Shown: positions 15,750 to 24,720 of the stretch, piece after piece | How positions within the stretch are numbered: the first letter of the stretch is position 1 | How the letters are laid out: each line of letters begins with the position of its first letter | NCBI RefSeq assembly: GCF_030145185.1 | Contig: NZ_JAQYWB010000055.1 | Location: 1 to 38,998 of the forward strand | DNA length: 38,998 bases | From: Desulfoluna sp. | GTDB lineage: Bacteria > Desulfobacterota > Desulfobacteria > Desulfobacterales > Desulfolunaceae | Direction: 5' to 3' | The notes under the pieces: generated by a model | Databases searched by the model: none | Seen by the model: the letters and a program-made list of their open reading frames with translations, nothing else | Told to the model about the DNA's origin: nothing | Program-made: the position numbers and the translations under genes

Positions 15750-18089
15750 TTAGACCGCTTCCACACGGCAGGGAACATACCGGTGCAGGGGGGTCCCTGC
15801 AAAGGGATCCCGATGGGTATTTTTGGTGAGGCGGTTAACGTTGACCCCGAAAACCTCACCCTTGTGCAGCAGACCAAAACCATGGGGAATCGCCACCTGG
15901 CCCTTACGCATGTGATCGGTGATTTCGAGTTCAATCACCTCGGAGGCGGCCTCGGTGATAATCTTCACCTTCTGGCCGTCGGTAAAATCAAAACGCTTGG
16001 CGTCCCCGGGATGCATGGCCAGAGTGCAGGGGCGTTTGCCCTCGTTCCAGGCGGGATCGCGCATGAGGGTGTTGCTGTTTTTGGAGGTATGCCGCCCGGC
16101 CATGAGGATGAAGGGGGCCTCCTCCTTCATCTTGAGGTCTTCGGCTTCAGCCTCGGGGGTGATCTGCTCTACCCACTCTGCCATCTCCGGGATAAAAAGA
16201 TGCATCTTGCCATCGGGGTGTCGGATTTCATCGAGATTGCGGTCCCCATCCATCTTTCCCACCCAAAGGCCTCCGGGGTGATCGTAGATCGCCTTAAACA
16301 CCGCCTCGCTCTGGGTGAGCTGCGGCGTCAGGAGGGCCACAGGGGCAAGGGCACGATGGCGCACCATGCCCGAAAGCGCTTTGCTGAGATTCACCGGATG
16401 AAGCGCCGTCTGCCAGAATGGCGGCAGGGAAAATCCCGCCCGCTCCGCATTTTTCCGGTTGGCAGCAGGCATGGCCAGGGTAATCCCCCAGAGGGCTGCG
16501 AGGTTGGCCGAACCCAACTCCTCGCCCAGGGTTTTTGCCAGCACAAAGGGGAGAACCTTCATGGCCTTTTTGTTTTTGGATGCAAAACTCATGAGGGCAG
16601 CGGCGTACGTTTTTCGATCCTTTTTCGCCGCTTCGTACACGAAAGCCGGAATCTCTGGAATATACCCGGCCGCTTCGGCGATGCCTGTATAGATCTCCCC
16701 CACCTCCTTGGCCGTCCCTTTTGGACACACCACGGGATGACGCATCTGAAAATAGACATCCGGATAGTTCCAGGGGAAAAAAGTACCGTCAAAGGACTCG
16801 TACCCGCTCTTGGCCGGGAGCACGTAATGGGCCAGCTCCGCGGTCTCCGTCATGGCAAGCTCCGAGACCACAAGAAGATCAAGCTTTTTAAAGGCCTCTT
16901 CATACGCTGTGGTGTCCGCGTAGCTTCGAAGCGGGTTGGAACCGGAGCAGAGAACCACGCGGAGCCGCTCAGGGTGATCGGAGAGGATCTCTTCGGGCAT
17001 CACGTTGGGAGGATAGGCGCCGTTCAAGGCGGGAAACCCGGTCTCCACGGTCCGCCAGTTTTTCTCGTCCCGCTCGTCGGTGTGACTCCCCAGGGGCACG
17101 ATGGTCCCGGGAATCACGTTGCCGCCGGGGACGCCGTTACGCCCGCAGACAGAGGCCAGAAGCATGTAGAGATAACTCGTCAGGGTGCTGTGCCGGTTCA
17201 TGTAGATCCCCAGGTCAAAATGCATGCACCATTTCAGGGTCACCAGCTTTCCGCACAGGGCATAAACGTCATCATAAGAGACCTCGCACACGGACAGCGC
17301 GCCCCGGATATCAAAACCCCGAAACCAGGGCTCGATCTCGGCAAAACCTGTGCAGTAAGTTTCCAGATAGTCTCGCTTCTCCCACCCTTTCTCCAAAATC
17401 AAAGCGATCATGGCCCGGGCCAGAAGCGCATCCGTGCCGGGGCGCACAGGAATATGCAGGTTGGCTGCCTGGGCGGTCTCGGATCGTCTCGGATCAATGA
17501 TGGCGAGAAATTTATCCGGATTTTTAGAGAACTCCTTCAACACCAGGGGAGCTCGGGGCATTTGATGACTCTCCATCCCATTCCACCCGATCCCCAGGAT
17601 CATCTCGGCGTGGTGCTCGTCGGGAATGGCAAAACGGTTCTGACGCCCCATCATGCGCCCGCAGGCCCAGAAGTAACCGGTGAGTTCCTGGCCCAGGGCG
17701 TTGTAGGAAAATTTGGATCCCACGGCCTTCATCAGGGTCATACCAAAGGCGGCCTCGAAGTGGCACCCCTGCCCTCCGCCCCCCATGTACGCATAAGACT
17801 TCGGGCCATGTTCATCGACAATGGCCCGAAGCCTGGCACCGATTTCGGCAAAGGCCTGATCCCAGGAGATCTCCTCAAACCCCGTTTCCGTGCGTTTAAG
17901 AGGATGGGTCAGTCGGCCTTCATGGTTCTGATGAAAAGCCACGTTGGCCCCTTTGCGGCAAAGATACCCCTGACTTCTCACGTTCTCTTTATCACCTCGG
18001 ACCTTGACGATGCGATGCCCTTCGGTCTGCACCTCAATCCCACAGTTCTGCGCACACAGCACGCACCCTGTCTTTTTCCACTCACCCAT
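15750..18089 (-). CDS. Molybdopterin-dependent oxidoreductase (DMSO reductase family)
   Basis: A 779-aa catalytic subunit of the DMSO reductase superfamily. An N-terminal [4Fe-4S] site (Cys9, 12, 16 and 44) is followed by the large molybdopterin domains and, in the last ~120 residues, a molydopterin dinucleotide-binding domain (LMAGRHTSKNSNT ... HPGDAKRF). No twin-arginine signal is seen, so it is probably cytoplasmic. I cannot identify a Cys, Sec or Ser molybdenum ligand with confidence, so formate dehydrogenase, polysulfide reductase or hydratase-like activity cannot be separated. The start at 18089 is preceded by AGGAGAG; the longer frame upstream is rejected. It lies upstream of the FmdE-MoeA fusion on the same strand, and no electron-transfer subunit is adjacent. 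Confidence 0.88.
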   Translation of the reverse strand: MGEWKKTGCVLCAQNCGIEVQTEGHRIVKVRGDKENVRSQGYLCRKGANVAFHQNHEGRLTHPLKRTETGFEEISWDQAFAEIGARLRAIVDEHGPKSYAYMGGGGQGCHFEAAFGMTLMKAVGSKFSYNALGQELTGYFWACGRMMGRQNRFAIPDEHHAEMILGIGWNGMESHQMPRAPLVLKEFSKNPDKFLAIIDPRRSETAQAANLHIPVRPGTDALLARAMIALILEKGWEKRDYLETYCTGFAEIEPWFRGFDIRGALSVCEVSYDDVYALCGKLVTLKWCMHFDLGIYMNRHSTLTSYLYMLLASVCGRNGVPGGNVIPGTIVPLGSHTDERDEKNWRTVETGFPALNGAYPPNVMPEEILSDHPERLRVVLCSGSNPLRSYADTTAYEEAFKKLDLLVVSELAMTETAELAHYVLPAKSGYESFDGTFFPWNYPDVYFQMRHPVVCPKGTAKEVGEIYTGIAEAAGYIPEIPAFVYEAAKKDRKTYAAALMSFASKNKKAMKVLPFVLAKTLGEELGSANLAALWGITLAMPAANRKNAERAGFSLPPFWQTALHPVNLSKALSGMVRHRALAPVALLTPQLTQSEAVFKAIYDHPGGLWVGKMDGDRNLDEIRHPDGKMHLFIPEMAEWVEQITPEAEAEDLKMKEEAPFILMAGRHTSKNSNTLMRDPAWNEGKRPCTLAMHPGDAKRFDFTDGQKVKIITEAASEVIELEITDHMRKGQVAIPHGFGLLHKGEVFGVNVNRLTKNTHRDPFAGTPLHRYVPCRVEAV

Positions 18090-18733
18090 CGCTCTCTCCT
18101 GATTTGTTACTACCCGAAAAAAATCCCTTCGGCGGCAAGGCAAGCCACCGTGCCCCAAGACCTATCACCCGCTTTTTCAGCCCTCAGCCCTCAGCCTTTA
18201 GCCTTTTGCCTTTAGCCTTTAGCCTTCAGCCTTCAGCCTTTAGCCTTTAGCCTTTAGCCTTTAGCCTTTTGCCTTCAGCCTTCAGCCTTTTGCCTTTAGC
18301 CTTTTGCCTTCAGCCTTTAGCCTTTTGCCTTCAGCCTTCAGCCTTTTGCCTTTTGCCTTTTGCCCATTTTACTTCACATGCGTAATATAAGACCAAAAAA
18401 AAGTATTTTCAGCAAGTAAAAAGCGTCCAACACGATGACTCTCTTGCCCAATTTTAAAGAATTTCCATGGCGAAGGCCACCGCCAACATCCTCCGAACCG
18501 TTGCCGAAGATAAAAAAGGGCCGGGACCGCTCCACGAAAACACATATACACAGAAGGGAATTAGTCTTTGAATATATGCTTAAAAAATTCATTGTTCTCA
18601 TGAACCATGCCCCGACCCACTTGTCCAGCCAAGTCTCCTGCTTAACCACGTAAGAGGAATGCAGGAAAGGTGTCCAGCCCTTCCTGCACGCCGAGTGACT
18701 CTACCTTACGCCCGCTAAAGCAGACTTGTTTGC
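18090..18733. other. Intergenic region with heptamer array
   Basis: The array occupies 18178-18364. The rest (18365-18733) holds open frames without recognisable protein. A TGCAGGAA/TTCCTGCA hairpin at 18660-18688, downstream of fadA, lacks a U-run, so it is only a weak terminator candidate. Confidence 0.6.
18178..18364 (+). repeat. Heptanucleotide tandem array (AGCCTTT/TGCCTTT/AGCCTTC)
   Basis: About 26 units of 7 bp in register, of the form (A/T)GCC(T/C)T(T/C). Read on the other strand these are GGCTAAA, GGCAAAA, GGCTGAA and GGCTGAG, matching 13512-13619 in inverted orientation. The frames through it code for nothing credible. Confidence 0.95.
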
Positions 18734-19906
18734 TTAGACAAGCTCAAAAACACCGGCGGCACCCATACCGCCACCGATACACATGGAGACGAGACCGCGC
18801 TTGGCACCCACACGCTTCATGTTGGCCAGAAGCGTGGCGGTGAGTTTGGCACCGGTGCAGCCCAGGGGGTGGCCCAGGGCAATGGCGCCGCCGTTGAGGT
18901 TAATCTTGGATTCATCCAGGCCCAGTTCGTTGATGCAGTGCAGGGACTGGGTGGCAAAGGCCTCGTTGAGTTCAATGATGTCGATGTCATCCAGGGTAAA
19001 ACCGGTCTGCTCCAGGACTTTGGGAATGGCGTACTTCGGCCCCACGCCCATTTCATCGGACTTGCAACCGGCCACAGCGTACCCCACCAGCTTTGCCATG
19101 GGCTTAAGACCAAACTTCTCACAGGCCTCCTTGCTGGCAAGCAGGGTGGCGGCAGCGCCGTCGGTGGTCTGAGAGGAGTTGGCCGCGGTGGCCACCCCCC
19201 CGGCTTTAAAGGGGCTGTTCAAACGGGCGATCCCTTCCACCGTCGTGCCGGCTCGGACGCCGTCGTCCTTGTCGACGATAAAGTGCTTCTTCTCATAGGT
19301 ACCGTTCTCGCCAAGAACAAAGTTATAGGCCGGTGTGGGGACAATCTCGGTAAACCAGCCCTCTTCCTGGGCTTTGAGTGCCTTGTTGACGGAGCGCACG
19401 GCAAACTCATCACACTCCTCACGGGTGATACCGTAACGCTCGGCCACATTCTCAGCCGTCACGCCCATGGAGATATACATCTCGGGGTTGGAGACGGCAA
19501 ACTGAGCATGGGGGCGAGGCTTGTTACCGCCCATGGGGACATAGGTCATGGATTCGAGACCTGCGCCCAGGGTGATTTCAGACCACCCGGCAGCGATCCG
19601 CAGATGGGAAAGTGCAATGGCCTCAATGCCGGAGGAGCAGAAACGGTTGACGGTGGCCCCGGATACGCTCTCGGGGAACCCGGCCATCTGGTTGGCAACA
19701 CGGCCGATGTTCAAGCCCTGCTCGGCTTCCGGAAAGGCACAACCGCACATGACGTCATCGATCTCTTTGGGATCGAGGCCCGTCTTCTCCACACAGGCCT
19801 TCATAATGAAAGAGAGAAGGTCTTCAGGGCGGGTTTCTTTAAACTGCCCCCTCTTGTTCTTGCAGCCGGGGGTTCGTACAGATTCAACGATATATACTTC
19901 GCGCAT
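18734..19906 (-). CDS. fadA: Acetyl-CoA acyltransferase (3-ketoacyl-CoA thiolase)
   Basis: A 390-aa thiolase that cleaves 3-ketoacyl-CoA with CoA in the last step of beta-oxidation. The catalytic residues are visible: Cys90 in NRFCSSG, His346 in GHPLGCTG and Cys376 in CIGGGMG. Length is normal. The start at 19906 is set by AAGGAG eight bases upstream. It follows fadN by about 100 bp on the same strand, so the two form a fadN-fadA operon of the kind found in Bacillus and many deltaproteobacteria. No acyl-CoA dehydrogenase gene follows. Confidence 0.95.
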   Translation of the reverse strand: MREVYIVESVRTPGCKNKRGQFKETRPEDLLSFIMKACVEKTGLDPKEIDDVMCGCAFPEAEQGLNIGRVANQMAGFPESVSGATVNRFCSSGIEAIALSHLRIAAGWSEITLGAGLESMTYVPMGGNKPRPHAQFAVSNPEMYISMGVTAENVAERYGITREECDEFAVRSVNKALKAQEEGWFTEIVPTPAYNFVLGENGTYEKKHFIVDKDDGVRAGTTVEGIARLNSPFKAGGVATAANSSQTTDGAAATLLASKEACEKFGLKPMAKLVGYAVAGCKSDEMGVGPKYAIPKVLEQTGFTLDDIDIIELNEAFATQSLHCINELGLDESKINLNGGAIALGHPLGCTGAKLTATLLANMKRVGAKRGLVSMCIGGGMGAAGVFELV

Positions 19907-20005
19907 AGTATTCTCCTTACGTCGTTCGTTAAGCACAGACATTTCACACGTTTCATGGTCCCGGTCGGAGCGTTGCCTTCCGCCGACACCGGATCTGCCG
20001 CCGCC

Positions 20006-22420
20006 TTAATTACGCAGTGGGGCGCCTTTTTTCAGCATGTGCTCGATTCGGGCGATGGTTTTTTCTTCTTTCGCAAAATCGATAAAGGCTTCCCGCTCGA
20101 GCTTATACAAGACGTCTTCATCAATCGCCGTGCCTTCCTTAACGGAACCACCGGAGATGACGGTGCCGATGCGCGTCACGATAAATGAGTCATGCTCGCT
20201 GAGGAACCCGCCTTTGAGCATGTTAAAGATCTGTGCGTTGATCATCCCGGTACCGGCTTCACCCATGACAGGCACCGGCTTCTTCACGGGCGGCGCATAC
20301 CCGGCGTCTACCATGGCCAGCACCTCTTTCTTGGCTTCGCCAATCAGGAGATCGCGGTTCATGACGATACGGTCGGCCCAGGGATGCATGTGCCCCAGAC
20401 TGAAGGCCTGTTTGGCACTCATGGAGTACTTGGCCATCCCGATGGCCATGAAGACCGGCACAAAGAGCTTGGACAGATCGGTATCTTTCTGAACAGGTTC
20501 GGGAAGGGCAAAGACAAACTTCTTCCAGAGGTTGGTACAGCCACCGCCAGCAGGGAGAAGACCCACGCCCATTTCCACAAGGCCCATCATGAGGTCGGCG
20601 GCACCCACAATCTTGTCGGCTGCACCGAGGCACACTTCGCACCCGCCGCCCAGGGTCATGCCATAGGGAGCGGCCACCACGGGGATATTGGCGTAATGGA
20701 TATCCTTGATGCCGTTCTGTGCCAAAGCCAGAAATTCATCCATCTCCGCGTATTTCTTGCCTTTACAAAGCCCAAGAACGTAGTCAAGGTCGGCACCGGC
20801 AGAGAAAGCTCCGGGCATGCCACCGGCCTGGTTGCCGATGACGATACCGGCCGCGTTCTCAAGAGCGAAATCCTTGACTTCCCCCATGAACTCGATGATC
20901 TCACGGTTCAGGGCGTTCATCTTGGTAGTGAACTCGACACAGAAGATATCGTCTCCGATATCGACCAGGGAGACGGAGGGGCAGCTCTTGACGACCTTGC
21001 CGTCGGCCCTGCAGGTCGCAAGGGAGAGCGCGGTGCCACTGAGCTTAACAAACTGATAACTTTCGGTTGCGAAGTCATAAAAGTACTGACGCCCGCCTTT
21101 CACTTTGTAAAACGTCTCGTTTCCACCAGCCAGCATGGTCTTGACTTTTTCGGGAACGACCAGTCCATCGGCTTCCATCCGTGCCACGGACTCTTTGACT
21201 CCAATCATGTCCCAGGTCTCAAAGGGGCCGGTTTCTACGGCATACCCCCACTTCATGGCGTTATCGATCTCAACGACAGACGTCGCAATCTCAGGAATGC
21301 GGTTGGCTGCGTAGATAAGACCGTTTGCCGAGCAACTCCAGGCAAACTTAGAACCTTTGTCATCACCGTAAATAATGGCTTTGATTTTCTCGACAGGAGA
21401 GGAAGCCGCTTTGGCGGCGTTCAGGCAGGGCAGATCCGGCTTAACGAACTCAACGTACTCGCCGGAGGCGGGATCAAGCATCAACTTGACCTTTTTGCCA
21501 TCGGCATTTTTCTCTTTTTTAAAGAAACCACCCTTGGTCTTGTTGCCAAGCCAGCCCTTTTCAACCATTTTCGTCACAAACTCAGGAAGGACATGGGTCT
21601 CCCGCTCTTCGTCGTCGGGACAAAGATCGTAGGAGTTTTCCATGACGTGGGCCATGGTATCGAGCCCAACGAGATCGGCGGTACCAAAAATAGCGCTGGA
21701 GGGACGGCCCATGGCCGGGCCGAAGAGACCGTCCACTTCGGCCAAGGTCATTCCCTGCTTGACGACTTCCTGCATGATCTTACCCATGCCCTGGATACCG
21801 ATACGGTTACCGATGAAGTTGGGGGTATCTTTGGCCCAGACGATCCCTTTGCCGAGATTGATCTCACCAAACTTCTCGATGAAACGAAGCACTTCCTGTG
21901 CTGTCTCTTCACCGGGAATCAATTCCAGAAGATGCATCCAGCGGACGGGGTTGAAAAAATGGGTGCCGAGAAAATGCTTCTTGAACTCGGAGCTCAGGCC
22001 CTCGCTCATGGCCTTTAATGGAATCCCTGAGGTGTTGGAGCTGACAATACAGGTGGGCTTTCTGATGCCTTCGATCCGCTTGAACAATTCCTGCTTGATC
22101 TTGAGGTTCTCCACGACCACTTCACAGATCCAGTCGCAATCGGCCAGTTTGTCAAAATCGTCGGTCAGGTTCCCGATCTCGATGAGCCCGGCATCTTTCT
22201 TGTTGTAGAAAAGAGGGGGCTGAGCCATGAGGGCTCCGTCCATACCTGCCTTGACGATGCGATTACGGGCCGCAGGATCATTTTTCTCTTCATCCGTCAG
22301 GTCAAAGGGAACGATGTCCAGAAGCAGGACCTTCACCCCGGCGCCGGCGAGGAGAGCGGCAATTCCACCACCCATAATACCAGAACCGATAACCGCTGCT
22401 TTACTGATCTTTCTAACCAT
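20006..22420 (-). CDS. fadN: 3-hydroxyacyl-CoA dehydrogenase / enoyl-CoA hydratase (FadN type)
   Basis: An 804-aa bifunctional beta-oxidation enzyme with the dehydrogenase first and hydratase last, the FadN order rather than the E. coli FadB order. NAD-binding GSGIMGGG is at 12-19, and catalytic His154 (GTHFFNP) and Glu166 (ELIPGE) are present. The crotonase part covers about 480-660, with AFSAGADLDY, GGGCEV and LVEMGVGLLP supplying both expected glutamates. It hydrates enoyl-CoA and oxidises the 3-hydroxyacyl-CoA with NAD. AGGAGGA directly upstream fixes the start. A TTGAAA-17-TACTAT promoter lies about 150 bp upstream. It is the first gene of the fadN-fadA operon. Confidence 0.94.
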   Translation of the reverse strand: MVRKISKAAVIGSGIMGGGIAALLAGAGVKVLLLDIVPFDLTDEEKNDPAARNRIVKAGMDGALMAQPPLFYNKKDAGLIEIGNLTDDFDKLADCDWICEVVVENLKIKQELFKRIEGIRKPTCIVSSNTSGIPLKAMSEGLSSEFKKHFLGTHFFNPVRWMHLLELIPGEETAQEVLRFIEKFGEINLGKGIVWAKDTPNFIGNRIGIQGMGKIMQEVVKQGMTLAEVDGLFGPAMGRPSSAIFGTADLVGLDTMAHVMENSYDLCPDDEERETHVLPEFVTKMVEKGWLGNKTKGGFFKKEKNADGKKVKLMLDPASGEYVEFVKPDLPCLNAAKAASSPVEKIKAIIYGDDKGSKFAWSCSANGLIYAANRIPEIATSVVEIDNAMKWGYAVETGPFETWDMIGVKESVARMEADGLVVPEKVKTMLAGGNETFYKVKGGRQYFYDFATESYQFVKLSGTALSLATCRADGKVVKSCPSVSLVDIGDDIFCVEFTTKMNALNREIIEFMGEVKDFALENAAGIVIGNQAGGMPGAFSAGADLDYVLGLCKGKKYAEMDEFLALAQNGIKDIHYANIPVVAAPYGMTLGGGCEVCLGAADKIVGAADLMMGLVEMGVGLLPAGGGCTNLWKKFVFALPEPVQKDTDLSKLFVPVFMAIGMAKYSMSAKQAFSLGHMHPWADRIVMNRDLLIGEAKKEVLAMVDAGYAPPVKKPVPVMGEAGTGMINAQIFNMLKGGFLSEHDSFIVTRIGTVISGGSVKEGTAIDEDVLYKLEREAFIDFAKEEKTIARIEHMLKKGAPLRN

Positions 22421-22864
22421 AAATTCCTCCTACGTGTATATTTTGTTAACAATCATGATGGCCACGTAAAAAAACAGAGTCACATTTTCATGAAGCCTAC
22501 GAAGGGGAGGAATCGCCTGGGAAATGAATTGCGACGAAAGGGCGTATACTCAGACGATCGAACGTATAGTAAGATAAACGGCGTTCAATTTCAAGACATA
22601 ATGAATAATGATTCAGTATTGTTCTCATAAAAAAACATAGATTAGAGACACGATTTAGAGCAGAGGCACGTCTGTGACATGGGATTTCGTGGGGTCTGAG
22701 GAAAAGGATCGGTATTAAATGCCCCCCAGAGGGGACAGGCAAGACCGAAAAATGAAAGGGTTCTTCACATACCGCTGCCGCCGTGACGACAACGTCACAC
22801 CCCTTTTCGAGAGGAGGCACCTCACCGCCGGAGCCGAATCAAAATCATTCCATTCGTCTTGCTT
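22421..22864. other. Intergenic region upstream of fadN
   Basis: 444 bp. It holds the fadN promoter candidate and, at 22804-22833, a diverged copy of the GAGGTG/CACCTC-GCCGCCGGAG palindromic element. An open frame at 22497-22820 resembles no protein. Confidence 0.6.
22566..22594 (-). promoter_or_regulatory. Candidate sigma-70 promoter of fadN-fadA
   Basis: On the minus strand TTGAAA (22589-22594), a 17-bp spacer and TACTAT (22566-22571). Five of six and five of six consensus bases match. The expected transcript has a leader of about 140 nt. Confidence 0.55.
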
Positions 22865-23629
22865 CTACATCTGTTTAAAAAGGTGGGCGTAGCTGCGGCT
22901 GACAGTGAGGATCTCTGAAGACCCCTTCAGTTTAACGGCGAGGCGTCCGGTGAGGGAGTGGCTGACCTTATCGATACATCCGGCGTTGATAATGGTGCCA
23001 CGATGAATCCGCCAGAAGGTCTCGGGGTCCAATTCATCGGTCAACTCTTTGATGGGTTTTTTAATGAGAGATTCGCCATCAACGGTGAGGACCGTGGTGT
23101 ATTTGGCACTGGATTTAAAAAACAACACATCGTCCACGTAAATCAACCGAATGCAATCACGGTGGAGTGCCTTGATCCATTTAAGATGAGACGAAGCGGC
23201 CGGACGACCCACCGCGCGAATCACCTCTTCGATGACCCCTTTCAGCTCTGCAGGGGGCGTGTCTCCTTCCATCTGCTTTTTCAGTCGGTCCACGGTCTTG
23301 GACAGACGCTCGTCGGTCACGGGTTTGAGCAGGTAGTCCATGGCCTCATTTTCAAAGGCATCCACGGCATACTGATTAAACGCCGTAATAAAAACCACCC
23401 GGGTCTGTCGGCTGCATTGGCTCGCCACCTCCATCCCCGTCAGGCCGGGCATCTTAATATCTAAAAAGGCAATATCCGGGGATTCGAGTTCCATAAGCTC
23501 CAGAGCTTCCCGCCCGTTTCCGGCACGGCCGCAGACAACCAGCTCGGGCCAGATCCGTGAAAGCATGGACTCCAGGTAGATCACAAGCTGCTCTTCATCA
23601 TCGGCAATAATCGCTCTAATCTCGGTCAT
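22865..23629 (-). CDS. LytTR-family response regulator
   Basis: A 254-aa response regulator. The receiver domain (1-125) has the acidic pair Asp10/Asp11, phospho-acceptor Asp57 in FLDIKMPG, a TAF switch and the KP loop. A LytTR DNA-binding domain covers about 150-254, with the RLIYVDDVLFFKSSAKYT strand and a WRIHRGTIIN segment. LytTR regulators bind imperfect direct repeats upstream of target promoters. The start overlaps the end of the kinase gene by 14 bp, so the two are translationally coupled and form a cognate pair. The last gene of a crotonase-kinase-regulator operon. Confidence 0.93.
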   Translation of the reverse strand: MTEIRAIIADDEEQLVIYLESMLSRIWPELVVCGRAGNGREALELMELESPDIAFLDIKMPGLTGMEVASQCSRQTRVVFITAFNQYAVDAFENEAMDYLLKPVTDERLSKTVDRLKKQMEGDTPPAELKGVIEEVIRAVGRPAASSHLKWIKALHRDCIRLIYVDDVLFFKSSAKYTTVLTVDGESLIKKPIKELTDELDPETFWRIHRGTIINAGCIDKVSHSLTGRLAVKLKGSSEILTVSRSYAHLFKQM

Positions 23630-24683
23630 GGGGTACCTCTATGGAGGCCAGAAATCCGTGGGGCCTGTTCTCTTTTATAATAAGCCTGGCTTTGCCGTCG
23701 TACAGGGAGTCCAGGCGTTCCTTGATGTTGGTGAGGCCGACACCCCAGTGGCTGCCCTCATGAAACCCGAGGCCGGAGTCGGCCACGTCGATGCAAAGCT
23801 TACCCGGTATGGCCGAAGCGGCGATGGAGATATCCCCTCCTTCGATCCGCGGCTCCAGCCCATGCTGGATGGCATTTTCCACGAGAGGTTGAATCAGCAT
23901 CGGGGGAAAGGGAATGCCACGCAATGATTCGGGGATATCAATGGCATAGGAGAGCCGTTCACCCATGCGGATTTTAAAAATATTCAAGTACGCCCGAATC
24001 ATCTCCATTTCCTGACCGATGGTGGCCATCTCCTCACGGGTCTTGTAAAGAGACAGCCTTAAGTAGGAAATAAGATCGTTCATCATCACTTTGCCCCGGT
24101 CCACATCGGTGTCCAGGAGGCTCAAAATGTTGGAGAGGGTGTTAAAGAGGAAATGGGGTTCAATTTGGGCCTGGAGGAGGCGAAGGTTGGTTTCCACTAC
24201 TTTTTTTTCGATGGTGAGCCGCTTGATCTTCTCGGTTTGAATTCTCTCCCGTGCCTGACGGATCTTCTCCTGGGAATTGAGAATAAACCGAAACAGAGAG
24301 CCGCCCATGACGGTAAGAATCACCACCTGAACGATGAGTTCACTCTTCTCAGGGATGTAAAAGAAGAGATCTTTGCCCGACAGAAACGCGCCGAAGATAA
24401 TACCGGCACAGGCTCCGGCCGCCATGGCAAGGGCGGCCCCGGTCATCTGGACCAGGGGCCCTTTCCAGCGCAGGCAGATCAACGCGGTGAAGGTAAAGGC
24501 AAACGCACAGGTGCCCACGCATTGCCCGATGATGAAGTTGGTAAAAAAGCCCTCCCCAAACCCCATCATGGAGCTGAGCATCACAATCACCGTCACCGTG
24601 ACCACGGCCGAAATATACTTCCGGACAATCAGCCCCAGGTGGTCACGAAATACAAAGCTTTTTCTGGATCCTGCCTCACGCAT
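23616..24683 (-). CDS. LytS/YehU-type membrane histidine kinase
   Basis: A 355-aa sensor kinase. Residues 20-135 contain about four hydrophobic segments without an obvious extracellular domain. A coiled coil (about 138-168) leads to the His_kinase domain with the QAQIEPHFLFNTL box, phospho-acceptor His177. An HATPase region follows (QPLVENAIQHG, DSGLGF, GVGLTNIKERL). The signal is unknown; such short membrane sensors often detect envelope or membrane-soluble cues. AAGGTGAG precedes the ATG. It starts 37 bp after the crotonase stop and overlaps the LytTR gene. Confidence 0.93.
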   Translation of the reverse strand: MREAGSRKSFVFRDHLGLIVRKYISAVVTVTVIVMLSSMMGFGEGFFTNFIIGQCVGTCAFAFTFTALICLRWKGPLVQMTGAALAMAAGACAGIIFGAFLSGKDLFFYIPEKSELIVQVVILTVMGGSLFRFILNSQEKIRQARERIQTEKIKRLTIEKKVVETNLRLLQAQIEPHFLFNTLSNILSLLDTDVDRGKVMMNDLISYLRLSLYKTREEMATIGQEMEMIRAYLNIFKIRMGERLSYAIDIPESLRGIPFPPMLIQPLVENAIQHGLEPRIEGGDISIAASAIPGKLCIDVADSGLGFHEGSHWGVGLTNIKERLDSLYDGKARLIIKENRPHGFLASIEVPHDRD

Positions 24684-24720
24684 CGCTCACCTTGATCATG
24701 CCTTTTCCCAGGGGATCAAA

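Noticed and set aside
15783-18215. 810-aa open frame opposite the molybdopterin oxidoreductase
   Set aside because: Antisense shadow of a well-supported gene with clear cluster cysteines; its translation is His/Gly/Pro-rich and shows no domain.
20192-22018. 608-aa open frame opposite fadN
   Set aside because: Mirror frame of the FadN coding sequence in GC-rich codons; no motif, and FadN has all catalytic residues.
22497-22820. 107-aa minus-strand frame upstream of fadN
   Set aside because: Contains the fadN promoter candidate and a palindromic repeat; no ribosome binding site or domain.
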